A stretch of 64,000 bases of DNA from Selaginella tamariscina (lineage: Eukaryota; Streptophyta; Lycopodiopsida; Selaginellales; Selaginellaceae). Each line of letters starts with the position of its first letter. Position 1 is the stretch's first letter. Of the stretch, positions 48,236-60,857 are shown in pieces. The stretch spans positions 120,870 to 184,869 of the forward strand of contig PUQB01000502.1 of assembly GCA_003024785.1 (NCBI GenBank), read 5' to 3'. The translations under genes and the position numbers were made by a program. The notes under the pieces are model-generated. The model was not told where the DNA came from. It saw only the letters and a program-made list of their open reading frames with translations, and ran no database searches.

Positions 48236-48545
48236 ATCAACACATTATTTTTTTTTTTTAATATTCAGATTATATATATCTATATTAATATTTGATGCAT
48301 GATAATAAACTCGACTATTACGCACCCAATATACAAGTGCATAACAATAAATATAACCATAAGATTTTGTGGGAATTATATTAACATTAATGAATTCGTT
48401 AATAATTTGTTTCTCTTTTAGACGCACAATTTTTTTGAACCTTAGGGGCATAAGGTTTTAATTATATCCAATATATATATATATATATAAAGCGATGTAT
48501 ACATAGTAGTGGAACAGTTTAATCTTTGTTATTCAAAATCTCACA

Positions 48546-51500
48546 CTACCATAAGCTTGCCTTCTTACGAGCTTTCTTAAGCTTGTGAATAAGAACTCGT
48601 TGCTTGGACATGCTGTCTTTCGCTGCTTTGCTTCTTCCTGCAATAAAATACATGTGTATGTAAGCATGCATATGCATGATATATATACATCAATTTGTAA
48701 TGGTTAGAAGATCAATATAAATGCACACACACACACACACACCTTTAATGCAGTTTGACAGTCTGTAATTCTTGAATAAGCAAGTGCAAGATCTTGTGTC
48801 TTCCTTTGTAAGGTTTCCTCGTATTGAACAACAGCGTTTCTAAGTGTTTGTACTTCGCTTCTTTCTTCTGTCAACTCCCTTTGTAACTCAAGCCCATCAA
48901 TAGCTGCATAACACGTCATCAGGTGTGTGTTTTGATATTCATATACGTATGTATATAATTTGATATTCGTAAAGTATATAAATATAATTAAAATCTTTTA
49001 GTAAATCAGACGTGAATGACGTATAACAATAAATATATATATATATCTTAATTTTAAACATTGAATTAATTACCTGCTCCATTTTCTAGGTAGAGGATAT
49101 CCCCAAGAGGTCCATACCATGTATGCCTCCCAACATAACAAATCGTTGACCGGTCAACACCATGGCATGCATCGACCTTCCGTACACCATTTTGTCACCT
49201 CCTGGCTTAAGTATATTCCACTTCTTCCATGTGTATGTAACCGTATCAAAAGTGTATACATCCTCCAGATACGATACCCGTTATACCCACCGTACACAAG
49301 AATATGCTTCCTACTGCTTCCATAGAGTGGTGCCTCCTTGAACTAGGTTTTAATCAACAAGTACTTTGAGTTTGTATATGCACGTCCGACGAGAGAGAGA
49401 TGTGTATGTATATATATGTTGATATTATGTATATATACGTTAATAAATACCTTCTCCAGACGAGTTAACAAGCTCCCAGTGCATAGTTTCCAGATCAAAA
49501 ACATGAAGATCGTTCAAGTTGCTGTGGCCATCGTAGCCACCAAATACGTACATTTTCGCGTACAATAGCAGCTCCGTGTCCACGACGAGCTGACGGTATA
49601 TCTCCATAATATTCTGGTAAGTGCCAATCCATATACTGCGTGTCTAATATCCAGAGCTCCCTTAGATGCCCAACTTTTGTACGGTACCCTCCAAATACGT
49701 ACATTCGTTTACCGTCGTCAGTCAAGCAGCTCGTGTGTTGTGACATTGGTCCTGGTAATATTCCCACCCTGTGCTCTACTCTAGACCATACACAGGAAAC
49801 TGCAACAAAAACAAAAAAGCTTTATTATAATATGCATTTATATGAATGCGTATACTAGATAGCAGGCATACGTACATATGTATACATACACATACCTCCA
49901 TTTTCAGAGAACTTGATAATTGATAAATCTGAAGAATCATTGGTTCCATCAAAACCCCAAATATAATAATTTTATTGCCTTGTGCACAAGCAGTATGATG
50001 TTGAATACCTCGTGCAAAGCTGCTTTGTATATGTAATCTCTGGAGTCCTCATGTAGAATCCACTGCAAAACATATAAATGTGTGTGTGTGTGTGCGCGCG
50101 CGTGCGTACCTGAATGAAAGACAAGAATGTCATGTAAAAGGGACTCTCCATTGTAACCTCCAATAACAACTATATACGATGGTAAACCCAGTTCATTTGC
50201 AAAGCTACCGCAGTATGACCAACTCGAGCACTTGGCACACTTCCCTTAGTACTCCGTGGAAAACCCCATCTAAGCTCGGCTGCACACAAAGCTCGTACAC
50301 ACACACAAACATGTATGTAGTTATATGCGCATGATAGTTCTGTATACGTCTGAAGGAACACAACGCACATGCACGCACGTACCGTCTAGAAAGCCGGACG
50401 TCCATGTAGGTGTTCTTGCAGTGACACGATTAATTGTTTAACCATAGTTAAATTCTCCTTCTCCAGCAGTTTAATTATCTTAATCATTTCGGCTTGTGAT
50501 CTTCCTACAGCTTGTAAATCTTCATGTGACAGCTCCAGTCTGGCTTGTGTAATTCTAGCCTCCTTCACAATGTATAATCTCCTGGTAAAGAGTGTACATA
50601 TACATATAGTTAACAATATATGGTTAATTATAAACACTGACCTTGACTCTGCTAGAAAAGCTAACCATCGATTAAACAGGTCCTTAATCCATCTTTGCTG
50701 TGCTCTCTTCAACATATTACATACATGTGCTAAACAAGCTCTCTGCATTCGTAATGTATGTGACCACGCCTTAAGAACTGCCAACCTGCACATTGCGTAT
50801 ATGCATTTTGTTAGTTACTCGTTTATGTTATACTTTTCACATTATACATATACAGACACACATATGTATAGTATTGTATTGAGTAGAAAATCTATTTTTA
50901 TATTATATTAAAAAAAAAGAAAAGAAACACCTTATTCTGGCCACTTGTTGAGATTTAAACGTGAAAACAGACGATGTTGGATGTACTTGTCCTTCCAAAC
51001 ATTAAATGCCTCTTGTTTTGAGTGAAATCTTTGCCTGGTCAATGACATACTTCGCCACGCTTTAACTTCCTTTAAATACATAGAATTAAACTAATTCAAT
51101 TAAAAATTAATATAACATGTTTTAAAATATATAGAATAATTATATATATAGATTACCTTTTTGTTTTTCACATACTGTTTCCATCCGAGGAACGTAAATA
51201 CCAAAATCCTTCTTATTCTGGTACTTATAAGTTTGTCCAAGCGCCTTTGCATAATAACTTGTAATAAAACACTTCTTTTCCACGCCTGGACGCACTTTTG
51301 AAGAAGAATCCTCCTTCTGTGTTGCTCATTGCGGGCATTATAAGCCTTTCGTAATTGAAAAAGCATTAATATATTAAATAAAAGCATTAATATATTAATT
51401 AGATTAGATTATCTACCAAAGTATACTCGAAGCAAATAAATATTAAAATGTTATATGCTATTAAACTTACTAGTTCGAGAATGCTCTCTTGAATATTCCT

Positions 51501-51675
51501 ATGCCAAGTCTGTAGAGTATATGTTAATATTCTTCGTTTGGAAAACTCACTTGCTTCGTAATTATACACGCGAGATGTGTATATTGAACTTCCCCATTTC
51601 TCCATGACTTCCGAATCCTGTACATACATACGTTCATATACATATACATACACACACAGAGACACACACACACAC

Positions 51676-51712
<37 letters not shown>

Positions 51713-53031
51713 AATGACATGTGTATAACTATTATAAATTTATAATTCATATAAGAATCAAACTTGTGACTAAACCTTTAACGTTCTCAAGTGGACAATA
51801 TATCTCTTAAAGATATAAAAAAAGTAGGTCGAAATTTTATAAAGACGAATACATTCACGTATCAACTAGCCAAACCATATTTAAAATTATTAAATACAGT
51901 TATATACAACATAGATACAAGTATATGCATACATACACGCCTATGTATGTGTGCGTATGTGTGTGATATATACATTCAAACCTGTGTTTTGCGAGCAACT
52001 TTTCTGCCCGTAAGTTGATCATTAATTTGACTGCTGCAGCGACAAGGAATATCCTCCATGCGGTAAAAGCCACTCTTTTAGTATGTGTTCTCTTAACCAC
52101 CTTGAAAACTGCCATCCTGCTATGCAATATGTTATAATAATAATGTATATACATTAAAAATACATATATGCATGCATGTATATCGATATTCATCTGTTAG
52201 ATAGAGATAGTTCACATACACACACAGACACACAGAGATGTGTGTGTATATGTGTGTGTGTGTACATACTTACATACGTACATATGTGTGTGTGTGTGTG
52301 TGTATGCAGGCGACTATAAGACATGTACAGACATACAACTTACAAGCATACAAGTATTATATCATATATTATACATTATAACCTGTTACCATACAAACAC
52401 AAGCTTCATGACGCGCGTGCGCACACACCTTTCTCTAAGAGACTTTTTGGATTGAATGCAGCATACCCAGGAGCGGAAGCTATGTAGAAAGTGCGCTTTC
52501 TTCCTGTGTTTATCCGCTATTGTAGTAAGCTTCTTGGTAATACTAGCCCTTGCCTGTCTCGCAGTAAATACAGCAAATGATTTACTTAGAATTCGCCGTT
52601 CCCAGACGCTCTCTCCTTTACAAAGAATCTGCACTTTGCCAATGAGAAAGGTGCTGCTCTCTCTCTCTCTCTCTCTCACACACACAACACAACGCACACA
52701 CACACATACACACGTATATAGAAATAATAAAACATACAGGCACATATTTATGGGCTTGTGTATATTAAGAGAGAAAACATTAAAACCTTAGACACACAGA
52801 GATCACCTTCTTTTTCCTTGAGTTCTTGACAAAACGAGCCCAGCACGAGAGCACTGCATTCATACGCCTGGACAGCCATATACGCTGTGTGAGATGTACT
52901 GCAGAGCTTTGTATAGCCCGCACTTGTGCAAATAGACGCATGTATTCCTGCCCCCTTATAAAGCCTTCTTCAATAAGCTCTTTTTCTTGCTCATTTTCCA
53001 CTTCCCTCTGTTCTTTTGACTACAAAAACAA

Positions 53032-53063
<32 letters not shown>

Positions 53064-53883
53064 GAGAGAGAGAGAGATAGAGAGATAGAGAGATTTATTG
53101 ACAGGAGCGTATATACATACCTTAAACAAGGAAAGTAACTGTTGATTACGTTTTTCAAGCTCCAGCAAAGCTGCATTCTTTTGCCTTTCCCACGGAGATG
53201 TTACTCCCTAGCAGAACATAATATTTAACAACATGTTAATGTTAAACAGAAGATTTATGTGCTACAATATTCGTGAACATATAAGAACATATAAATATAA
53301 ATGAATTAAAACTCTTTCAAATGTTAAGTAAGCAAACCTGTGTTTCAAATGCTTGTAGAAGTATTGATGAGTTTTGAGACGTATAATTTGTGTTCTTCTT
53401 AAAGGACTGTTTCTCAAATGCTTCATGGATTGCATGTAACATGCCCTCCTGCATGTCCTCCAGTCGGGAAGATACTGCATCTGCTTCAATCTGCTTGTAT
53501 GAAAACCAAAATCATCAACGTTTGCGTGTTCGTTTCTTTGTGTGCAGTAATCTACATTGTATATGTGTACAGTCATGTCATGTGCATATGAATAAAAACC
53601 TTGTTTGATTCCATGAGCTTGGATTCGAGGGTTCTGTTTCTTCTGTCGAGCTCCAATAGTGCTGCATTCTTCTCGCGCTCCCAGTGTGTTCCTAAGTTCT
53701 TTAATTGTGTTATAAAAAAATGTTAAAAATATTAAAATTAGAAAATAAATGCATAATTTCTGAAATAATGATGCAAAATGCAGGAAAACAAATAGAGAAA
53801 TACCATTTCTGTTCGCCCTGCCAAGAACTAGGGTTTACAAAGTGGATGTGATATATTCTATCCAAACGGTCACGCACATGCAT
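48546..53883 (-). CDS. Coiled-coil / Sfi1-repeat / kelch protein, copy B
   Basis: Mirror image of copy A. Same exon order on the complement, from a possible first exon at 53883 to TAG at 48546-48548. All blocks recur: WEREKNAALLEL near 53680, the EQEKELIEEGFIRGQEY helix near 52970, Sfi1-type SFRSW near 52470, QAWKRS near 51285, NRWLAF near 50660, the kelch exons 50290-49080 and the C-terminal coil 48870-48546. Its frame breaks differ from copy A: one base missing near 50190 (after LQMN), two bases missing near 49556 and another near 49265. Copy B retains GHLRELWILD where copy A is broken, so comparing copies recovers an open ancestral frame. Closer to A than to C. Role as for copy A. Confidence 0.75.
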
Positions 53884-54040
53884 AAGTTTCATATAAACGA
53901 TGGATAGTGTTTTTAAATGGCTTAGATGAACTATATTATTTTATTATCAAGTGTTTTATGTATTGACATAAAAATAATCAATTTTATAATAATTAATGTT
54001 CAAAAAATTAATCTTGCATTTTTATTAACAAATTTCATGT

Positions 54041-54110
54041 AATTAGGGTGGATTGAACTCGCGGCCTTCTGTATGTAAAACAAATGTGAGAATCAGTACA
54101 CCATGAGACC
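54041..54110 (-). pseudogene. tRNA-Val pseudogene (second, between copies B and C)
   Basis: Complement starts GGTCTCATGGTGTACTGATT. The anticodon loop region TTTTACAT and the T arm GCGAGTTCAATCCACC are degenerate, and the 3' acceptor does not pair. It lies about 90 bp from the intact tRNA at 54199 in the same orientation. Confidence 0.65.
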
Positions 54111-54198
54111 ATTACTTTTATGTCTCGTCTATTCAACGATTTTAAGCATTTTCCGTCTATTTTCGAATACATGCCACAATATGCTTCAACTAATATGG

Positions 54199-54271
54199 TA
54201 GCCTCAGCGAGGATCGAACTCGCGTCCTTCTGTGTGTAAGACAGACGTGATAACCACTACACCATGAGACC
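54199..54271 (-). tRNA. tRNA-Val(UAC), intact
   Basis: 73 nt on the complement: acceptor GGTCTCA pairs with TGAGGCT (with G-U and terminal wobble), discriminator A; D arm with GTGTAGTGGTTATCAC (A box); anticodon stem TCTGT/ACAGA with loop CTTACAC giving UAC; T stem GCGAG/CTCGC around TTCGATC (perfect B box). No intron. Reads GUA/GUG valine codons. Located about 370 bp downstream of the remains of kelch copy C, same strand; the only copy of five with all arms intact. Confidence 0.9.
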
Positions 54272-54641
54272 ATCAACACATTATTTTTTTTTTATATATT
54301 CAGCTTATATATAGCTATATTAATTGTTGATGCATAATAATAAACTCAAATTTTTTTTTATTATTACGCACTCAATATACAAGTGCATAACAATAAATAT
54401 AACCATAAGATTTAGTGGGAAATAAAATCACATATTAACATTAATGAATTCGTTAATAATTTGTTTCTTTCTTATACGCTGTTTGTGTCTCTTCCGCACT
54501 TACATATGTGTAATTTTTTTGAACCTTAGGGGCATAATGTTTTAATTATATCCACGTTTTATAAATCATATATATATATATATACGGCACAGAGTTAAAC
54601 ATACATAGTAGTGGAACAATTTAATTTTTGTTATTTGAAAT

Positions 54642-57036
54642 CTTACCATAAGCTTCTTCCTGCAATAGAAATACAGCATGTATGCATATGCATGATATAT
54701 ATACATCAATTTGTAATGGTTAGAAGATCAATATAAATGCACACACACACACACACCTTTAATGCAGTTTGACAGTCTGTAATTCTTGAATAAGCAAGTG
54801 CAAGATCTTGTGTCTTCCTTTGTAAGGTTTCCTCGTATTGAACAACAGCGTTTCTAAGTGTTTGTACTTCGCTTCTTTCTTCTGTCAACTCCATTTGTAA
54901 CTCAAGCCCATCAATAGCTGCATAACACGTCATCAGGTGTGCGTTTTGATATTCATATACGTATGTATATAATTTGATAATAATATAAGTATATAAATAT
55001 ATTTATAATCTTAGTAAATCAGATGTGAATGACAAACATACATAAATATAACTTATATATAAATTACCATTATAATATCTTGATTTTAAACATTATTAAT
55101 TACCTGCTCCATTTTCTAGGTAGAGGATATCCCCAAGAGGTCCATACTCATGTATGCCTCCAAACATAACAAATCGTTGACCGGTCAACACCATGGCATG
55201 CATCGACCTTCCGTACACCAGTTTGTCACCTCCTGACTTTAAGTATATTCCACTTCTTCCATGTGTATGTAACCGTATCAAAAGTGTATACATCCTCCAG
55301 ATACGATACCCCGTTATACCCACCGTACACGAGAATATGCCTTCCTACTGCTTCCATAGAGTGGTGCCTCCTTGAACTAGGTGCTTTAATCAACAAGTAC
55401 TTTGAGTTTATATATGCACGTCCGACGAGAGAGAGAGATGTGTATGTACATATATATGTTGATATATAAGACGTATGTATATATACGTTAATAAATACCT
55501 TCTCCAGACGAGTTAACAAGCTCCCAGTGCATAGTTTCCACATGAAGATCGTTCAAGTTGCTGTGGCCATCATAGCCACCAAATACTTATATTTTTCATA
55601 CGTACAATAGCAGCTCCGTGTCCACGACGTGCTAACGGTATATCTTATAATATTCTGGTAAGTGCCAATCCATATACTGCGTGTCTAATATCCAGAGCTC
55701 CTTTAAATGCCCAACTTTTGTACGGTATCCTTCAAATACGTACATTAATTTACCGTCGTCAGTTAAGCAGCTCGTGTGTTGTGACATTGGTCTTGGTAAT
55801 ATTCCCACCCGATGCTCTACTCTAGACCATACACAGAAACTGTAAAGAAAAACGCTTTACGATAATATATGTTATATGAATACGTATACAAGATAGCAGG
55901 AATACGTACTATATATACATACACATACCTCCCTTTTCAGAGAACTTGATAATTGATAAATCTGAAGAATCATTGGTTCCATCAAAACCCCCAAATATAA
56001 TCATTCTATTGCCTTGTGCACATATAAATGTGTGTGCCTGTGTGTGTGTGCATACCTGAATGAAAGACAAGAATATCATTTAAAGGGGACTCTCCAATAA
56101 CGACTATATACGATGGTAAACCCGAGTTCATTTGCAAAGCTACCGCAGTATGACCAACTCGAGCACTTGGCACACTTCCCTTAGTACTCCGTGGAAAACC
56201 CCATCTAAACTCGGCTGCACACAAAAGCTCGTACACACACACGCACAGCATGTATGTAGTAAGGAACACAACGCACGCACACACACACACGTACCGTCTA
56301 GAAAGCGGAGGTCCATGTAGGTGTTCTTGCAGTGACACGATTAATTATCTCCATCTCCAACAGTTTAATTATCTTAATCATTTCAGCTTGTGATCTTCTT
56401 GCAGCTTGTAAATCTTCGTGTGACAGTTCCAATCTGGCTTGTGTAATTCTAGCCTCCTTCATAATGTGTAATCTCCTAGTAAAGAGTGTATATATAGAGC
56501 ATGTATATAATTAACGCTATATCTTTAATTATAAAAAAACTAACCTTGACTCATTAAACAGGTCCTTAATACATCTTTGCTGTGCTCTCTTCAAAATATT
56601 ACATACGTGTAGTAAACAAATTTTCTGCATTCGTAATATATGTGACCATGCCTTAAGAACTCCCAACCTGCACATCCATAATATATATAATGTGTGTGTG
56701 TGTGCGCGCGCGCGTTCATTATATCCGATTTTGCTAGTTACTCGTTTATGGTTATACTTTTTCACATTATACATAATATGTATAATGTGAAAAGTATAAC
56801 CATAAACGAGTATTACATATACTGTAACATACATATTGTATATACTATTTTATATTATTAAATTAAAAAAAACACCTTTTTCTGGCCGCTTGTTGAGATT
56901 TGAAACGTGAAGACGATGTTGATGTACTGCCAACCTCTTATTTTAATTGAAACCTGTGCCTGGCCAATGACATACTTCACAACTTCCTTTAAATACCATA
57001 TAATTTAACTAATTCAATTAAAATTACTACAACATG

Positions 57037-57084
<48 letters not shown>

Positions 57085-59441
57085 GAAGATTACCTTTTTG
57101 TTTTTCACATACTTCTTCCATCCAAGGAACGTAAATACCAAAATCCTTTTATTCTGGTACTTATAAGTTTGTCCAAGCGCCTTTGCATAATAACTTGTAA
57201 TAAAACACTTCTTTCCACGCCTGGACGCACTTCTGAAGAAGAATACTCCTTCTGTGTTGCTCAATGCGGGCATTATAAGCCTTTCGTAATTGAAAAAGCA
57301 TTAATATATTAAATAATATATTAATTAAATAATTCAGTATTTTTCTACCCATACTAAATAAATATTAAAATAGAATATGCTATTAAACTTACTAGTTCAA
57401 GAATGCTCTCTTGAATATTCCTATGCCAAGTCCGTAGAGTATATGTTAATATTCTTCGTTTGGAAAACTCACTGGCTTCGTAATTATACACGCGAGATGT
57501 GTACATTGAACTTCCCCATTTCTCCCATGACTTCCGAATCCTGTACATACATACATACGTACATTACATATATACATACACACATGTATATATGTATGTA
57601 TGTATGTATGTAAATGACATGTGTATAACACTGTGTTCCTTTCTTACGTAACCATGTCATACGCATATATACAAAAGTTTATATTTATTATTATATCAAA
57701 ACTTACTATAAACTTATAATTCATAAGAATCAGACTCGTGGCTGTTCTCAAGTAAAATTGACAGGTTAACCTTCGTTAACACATATATCTATATCTACAA
57801 TTTTATAAGTAGTTAATATCTGTATATGAATACATACATGCATATGTGTGTATGTGTGATATATGTATATACATAATTCTGTGTGAATATATATAACATT
57901 CAAACCTGTGTTTTACAAGCAACTTTTCTGTCCGTAAGTCAATCATTAATTTGACTGCTACAGTGTCAAGGAATATCCTCCATGTACCCAAAGCCACTCG
58001 TTTAGTATGTGTTCTCTCAACCATCCTGCTACGCAATATGTTAGATATTAATATAATATAATATATATATATATATATACATTTTAAACACATATATATG
58101 CATGCATATATTCATTTGTTAGGTACATATAACATCTCTGTAGACGACTATAAGACATGTACAAACATACAACTTACAAGCATACAAATATTATATCCTT
58201 TATTATACATTGTAACCTGTCATGCACGCAGGCACGCGCGCGCACACACACCTTTCTCCTGGATTGAATGCAGCATACCCAGGAGCGGAAGCTATGTGGA
58301 AAGTGTGCTTTTTTCCTGTGTTTATCCGCTATTGTAGTAAGCTTCTTGGTAATACTAGCCCTTGCCTGTCTTGCAGTAAATACAGCAAATGATTTACTTA
58401 AAATTCGCCGTTCCCAGACGCTCTCTACTTTACAAAGATTCTCCACTTTGCCAGTTGTATTTGTGAGAAAGGTGCTGCTCTCTTTCTCTTTCTCTCTCTC
58501 TCTCTCTCTCACACACACAACACACACACGTATATGTAGCTGTAGAAATAATAAAACATACAGGCACATATATATGGGCTTGCATATATTCTCGTCAGGT
58601 GCATAACATATGTGTGGACGCGCACAACCGAAGTAGAGAGAGGGAGAGAGATCACCTTTGAGTTTTTGACAAAACGCGCCCAGCACGAGAACACTACATT
58701 CATACGCCTGGACAGCCATATATGCTGTGTGAGATGTATCGCAGAGCTTTGTATACTCCGCTCTTGTGCAAACAGACGCATGTATTCCTGCCCCCTTATT
58801 CAATAAGCTCACTCTTTTGACTACAAAACAAGTGTGCGTACGTGTGTGTAAGGTTTACCGACAATAACCTACATACATGCTCTCAGCAAGGAAGCTAGCT
58901 GTTGATTACGTTGTTCAAGCTCCAGCAAAGCCCCATTCTTTTGCCCAGAACATATGTTAATATTAAACAGAAGTATTCGCAGAATGAATTAAAATAGAAT
59001 ACACACTTTAAAACGTTAAGTAAACAAAGCTGTGTCTCAAATGCTTGTGGAAGTATTGATAAGTTTTGAGTCGTATAATTTGTGTTCTTCTTAAATCTCA
59101 AATGCTTCATGAATTGCATGTTGATATGCTGCTGTGTGAAAATCAGAATGATCAAGCTTTTACTTGTTTGTTTCTCTCTTTGTGTCTGTAATCTACATTG
59201 TATATGCACACTGTGCGTATGTTAAGAACCTTGTTTGACTCCAAGAGATTTCTGTTTCCTCTGTCTAGCTCCAATAATGCTGCATACTTGTGGCGCTCCC
59301 GGTGTGCTCCTAAATTCTTTAATTATGTGATAAAAAATGCTAAAGAATATTAGAAAATAAATGCAAAACTTATGAAATAAATGATGAACTAGGTTTACAA
59401 AGTGGATGTGGTATATGCTATCACGGTTACGCACTTTCATA
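54642..59441 (-). pseudogene. Coiled-coil / Sfi1-repeat / kelch protein, copy C (decayed)
   Basis: Third copy, in tandem with B. Recognisable from IYHIHFVN near 59420 through Sfi1 helices (SCWARFVKN near 58680, SFRSW near 58280, WHRNIQESIL near 57420, QAWK near 57220) to the kelch exons at about 56220-55120 and the C-terminal coil 54905-54755. Losses relative to A and B: the WLAFLAE helix exon is cut short near 56560; part of the second kelch exon is gone (about 56020); the acidic and Lys helix after SKEQREVENE is missing near 58800; most of the last exon is missing (about 54650). Several introns have become long simple repeats, including a (TA)n run near 57040-57080. It still carries a frame-intact version of the GGYNGVSYLEDVYTF blade that is broken in A. 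Confidence 0.82.
56739..56812. repeat. Near-perfect 35-bp inverted repeat (hairpin) in an intron of copy C
   Basis: Arms 56739-56774 and 56778-56812 are complementary apart from one extra T; the loop is 3 bp. Copies A (about 44325-44365) and B have only one arm at this position, so the palindrome arose by local inverted duplication. Confidence 0.92.
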
Positions 59442-59762
59442 TAGTTTCATATAAACGTTTTTAAATGGCTTAGATCAATTCATTTTGTAAATTATCTTAC
59501 GCTAGTATCAAATCTTTTATATACTGATACAATTGGAATGTAAAGACACGTATATATACGTGTATATTATAAAAAACAGAATATATGTTGCATAGTATTA
59601 ATGTATTAATAATTATTAGGACCTATGCTTTTTATAATGTTTTGCTTATAATCGTTGCTGTGAAGTGACGTTTACGGACTTACCAGAAAGATGAGCATTT
59701 TTAATCACGTTTGGTTTAAAAACCTAACTTTTAAATAAGTACACAAAAAATACATTTGTAAT

Positions 59763-59825
59763 GGTCTTATGGTGTAGTCTGTTTTACACACAAAAGGACG
59801 CGAGTTCATTCTCGCTGAGGCTATA
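59763..59825 (+). pseudogene. tRNA-Val pseudogene lacking D-arm half
   Basis: GGTCTTATGGTGTAG is joined directly to TCTGTTTTACACACAAAAGG; the D loop and 3' D stem are deleted. T-arm and acceptor remnants GCGAGTTCATTCTCGC and TGAGGCT follow. Opposite strand to the tRNA gene at 54199. Confidence 0.75.
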
Positions 59826-60857
59826 TAATATAATGATCCCGTGTGGGATACGTATAAGTTAATTTAACAGGCTGCTACATCGTTACATTAAATTTAAAAA
59901 TCTTAGAAAATGCTTATGTTAGAGCTGCATAACTATGCTTTACTGTATACAGTATATAATTCAAGTCAATAGATGTGTGTCTGCATGCATTATTGTAGAA
60001 ACTGTACACTTTATGTAATTTCAAATGTTGAAAAGACCTCGATAAGGATGTTCCTGCTGAAAATTGTTCAGTCAAGCCGTGTAGAATTATCTATCATCAA
60101 ATAATAGTGCACAAGAACGGAGTTTTGTATAGTCAAAAGTTCTGCAAATTAGACAAATTTATCCTATCTTATTGTACACTAAAGCTTTCTTCAATCAATC
60201 TGCTGTCCTCACTTTTGAACTGATAAGCGCGTGTGTTACACGTCTCTTATTTGTATACTTACGAAAAAGATAGTTCACACACACACACACACACGTGGTA
60301 TATATATATAACATATAATGAGAGTCTGGAATACCCTATGTAGATAAAATGGTCAATGAAAATAATTCACTTGATTTTCCCTTGGAATGTACTATAATGG
60401 TATTTATGTAAGTGAAATTTTTTAAAATTGTACTACATTGAATAGTCAGATATTCTTTTTACAAGAACATACAGTTTATACTTGCTGAAGGAACTTATTC
60501 CTCAGAACAAGATTTTAAACATTTTAAATTGCAACTTTTTAAATATAAGCAGTAAATTACTAATTTATTATAATTGCTAATAATAATAAAATGCTAAATT
60601 AGTTTGTTACTTTTCTTAAAGAATTAATTTCTAGTTTTATGGAAAGTAGTTGCAGTGTTGGAGATAATATTAAGAAGTTTAACATGAAACAAATAGTTTC
60701 TTGACTGGCACATGTTAACAGTTAATTATACATTTTTAATAACAAATTTGCTGCGTAGAAGAGGAGAAAGAGAGAGTGTGGTAGTTTAATTTAATACCCT
60801 TTTAACGTTTATTCTCTACATCAAATATGTTTTCGTAATACTGAAGATCTTTGGTGC
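59826..60857. other. Intergenic spacer between LRR gene and kelch copy C
   Basis: AT-rich. About 60460-60720 is an inverted, diverged copy of the tandem repeat at 40364-40963 (for example AACAAGATTTTAAACATTTT against AAAATGTTTAAAATCTTGTT), extending the palindrome. A (CA)n run lies near 60276-60294. No gene seen. Confidence 0.6.

Noticed and set aside
54041..54110. A second functional tRNA next to the intact tRNA-Val
   Set aside because: The acceptor does not pair and the anticodon stem and T arm are damaged, so it is listed as a pseudogene.
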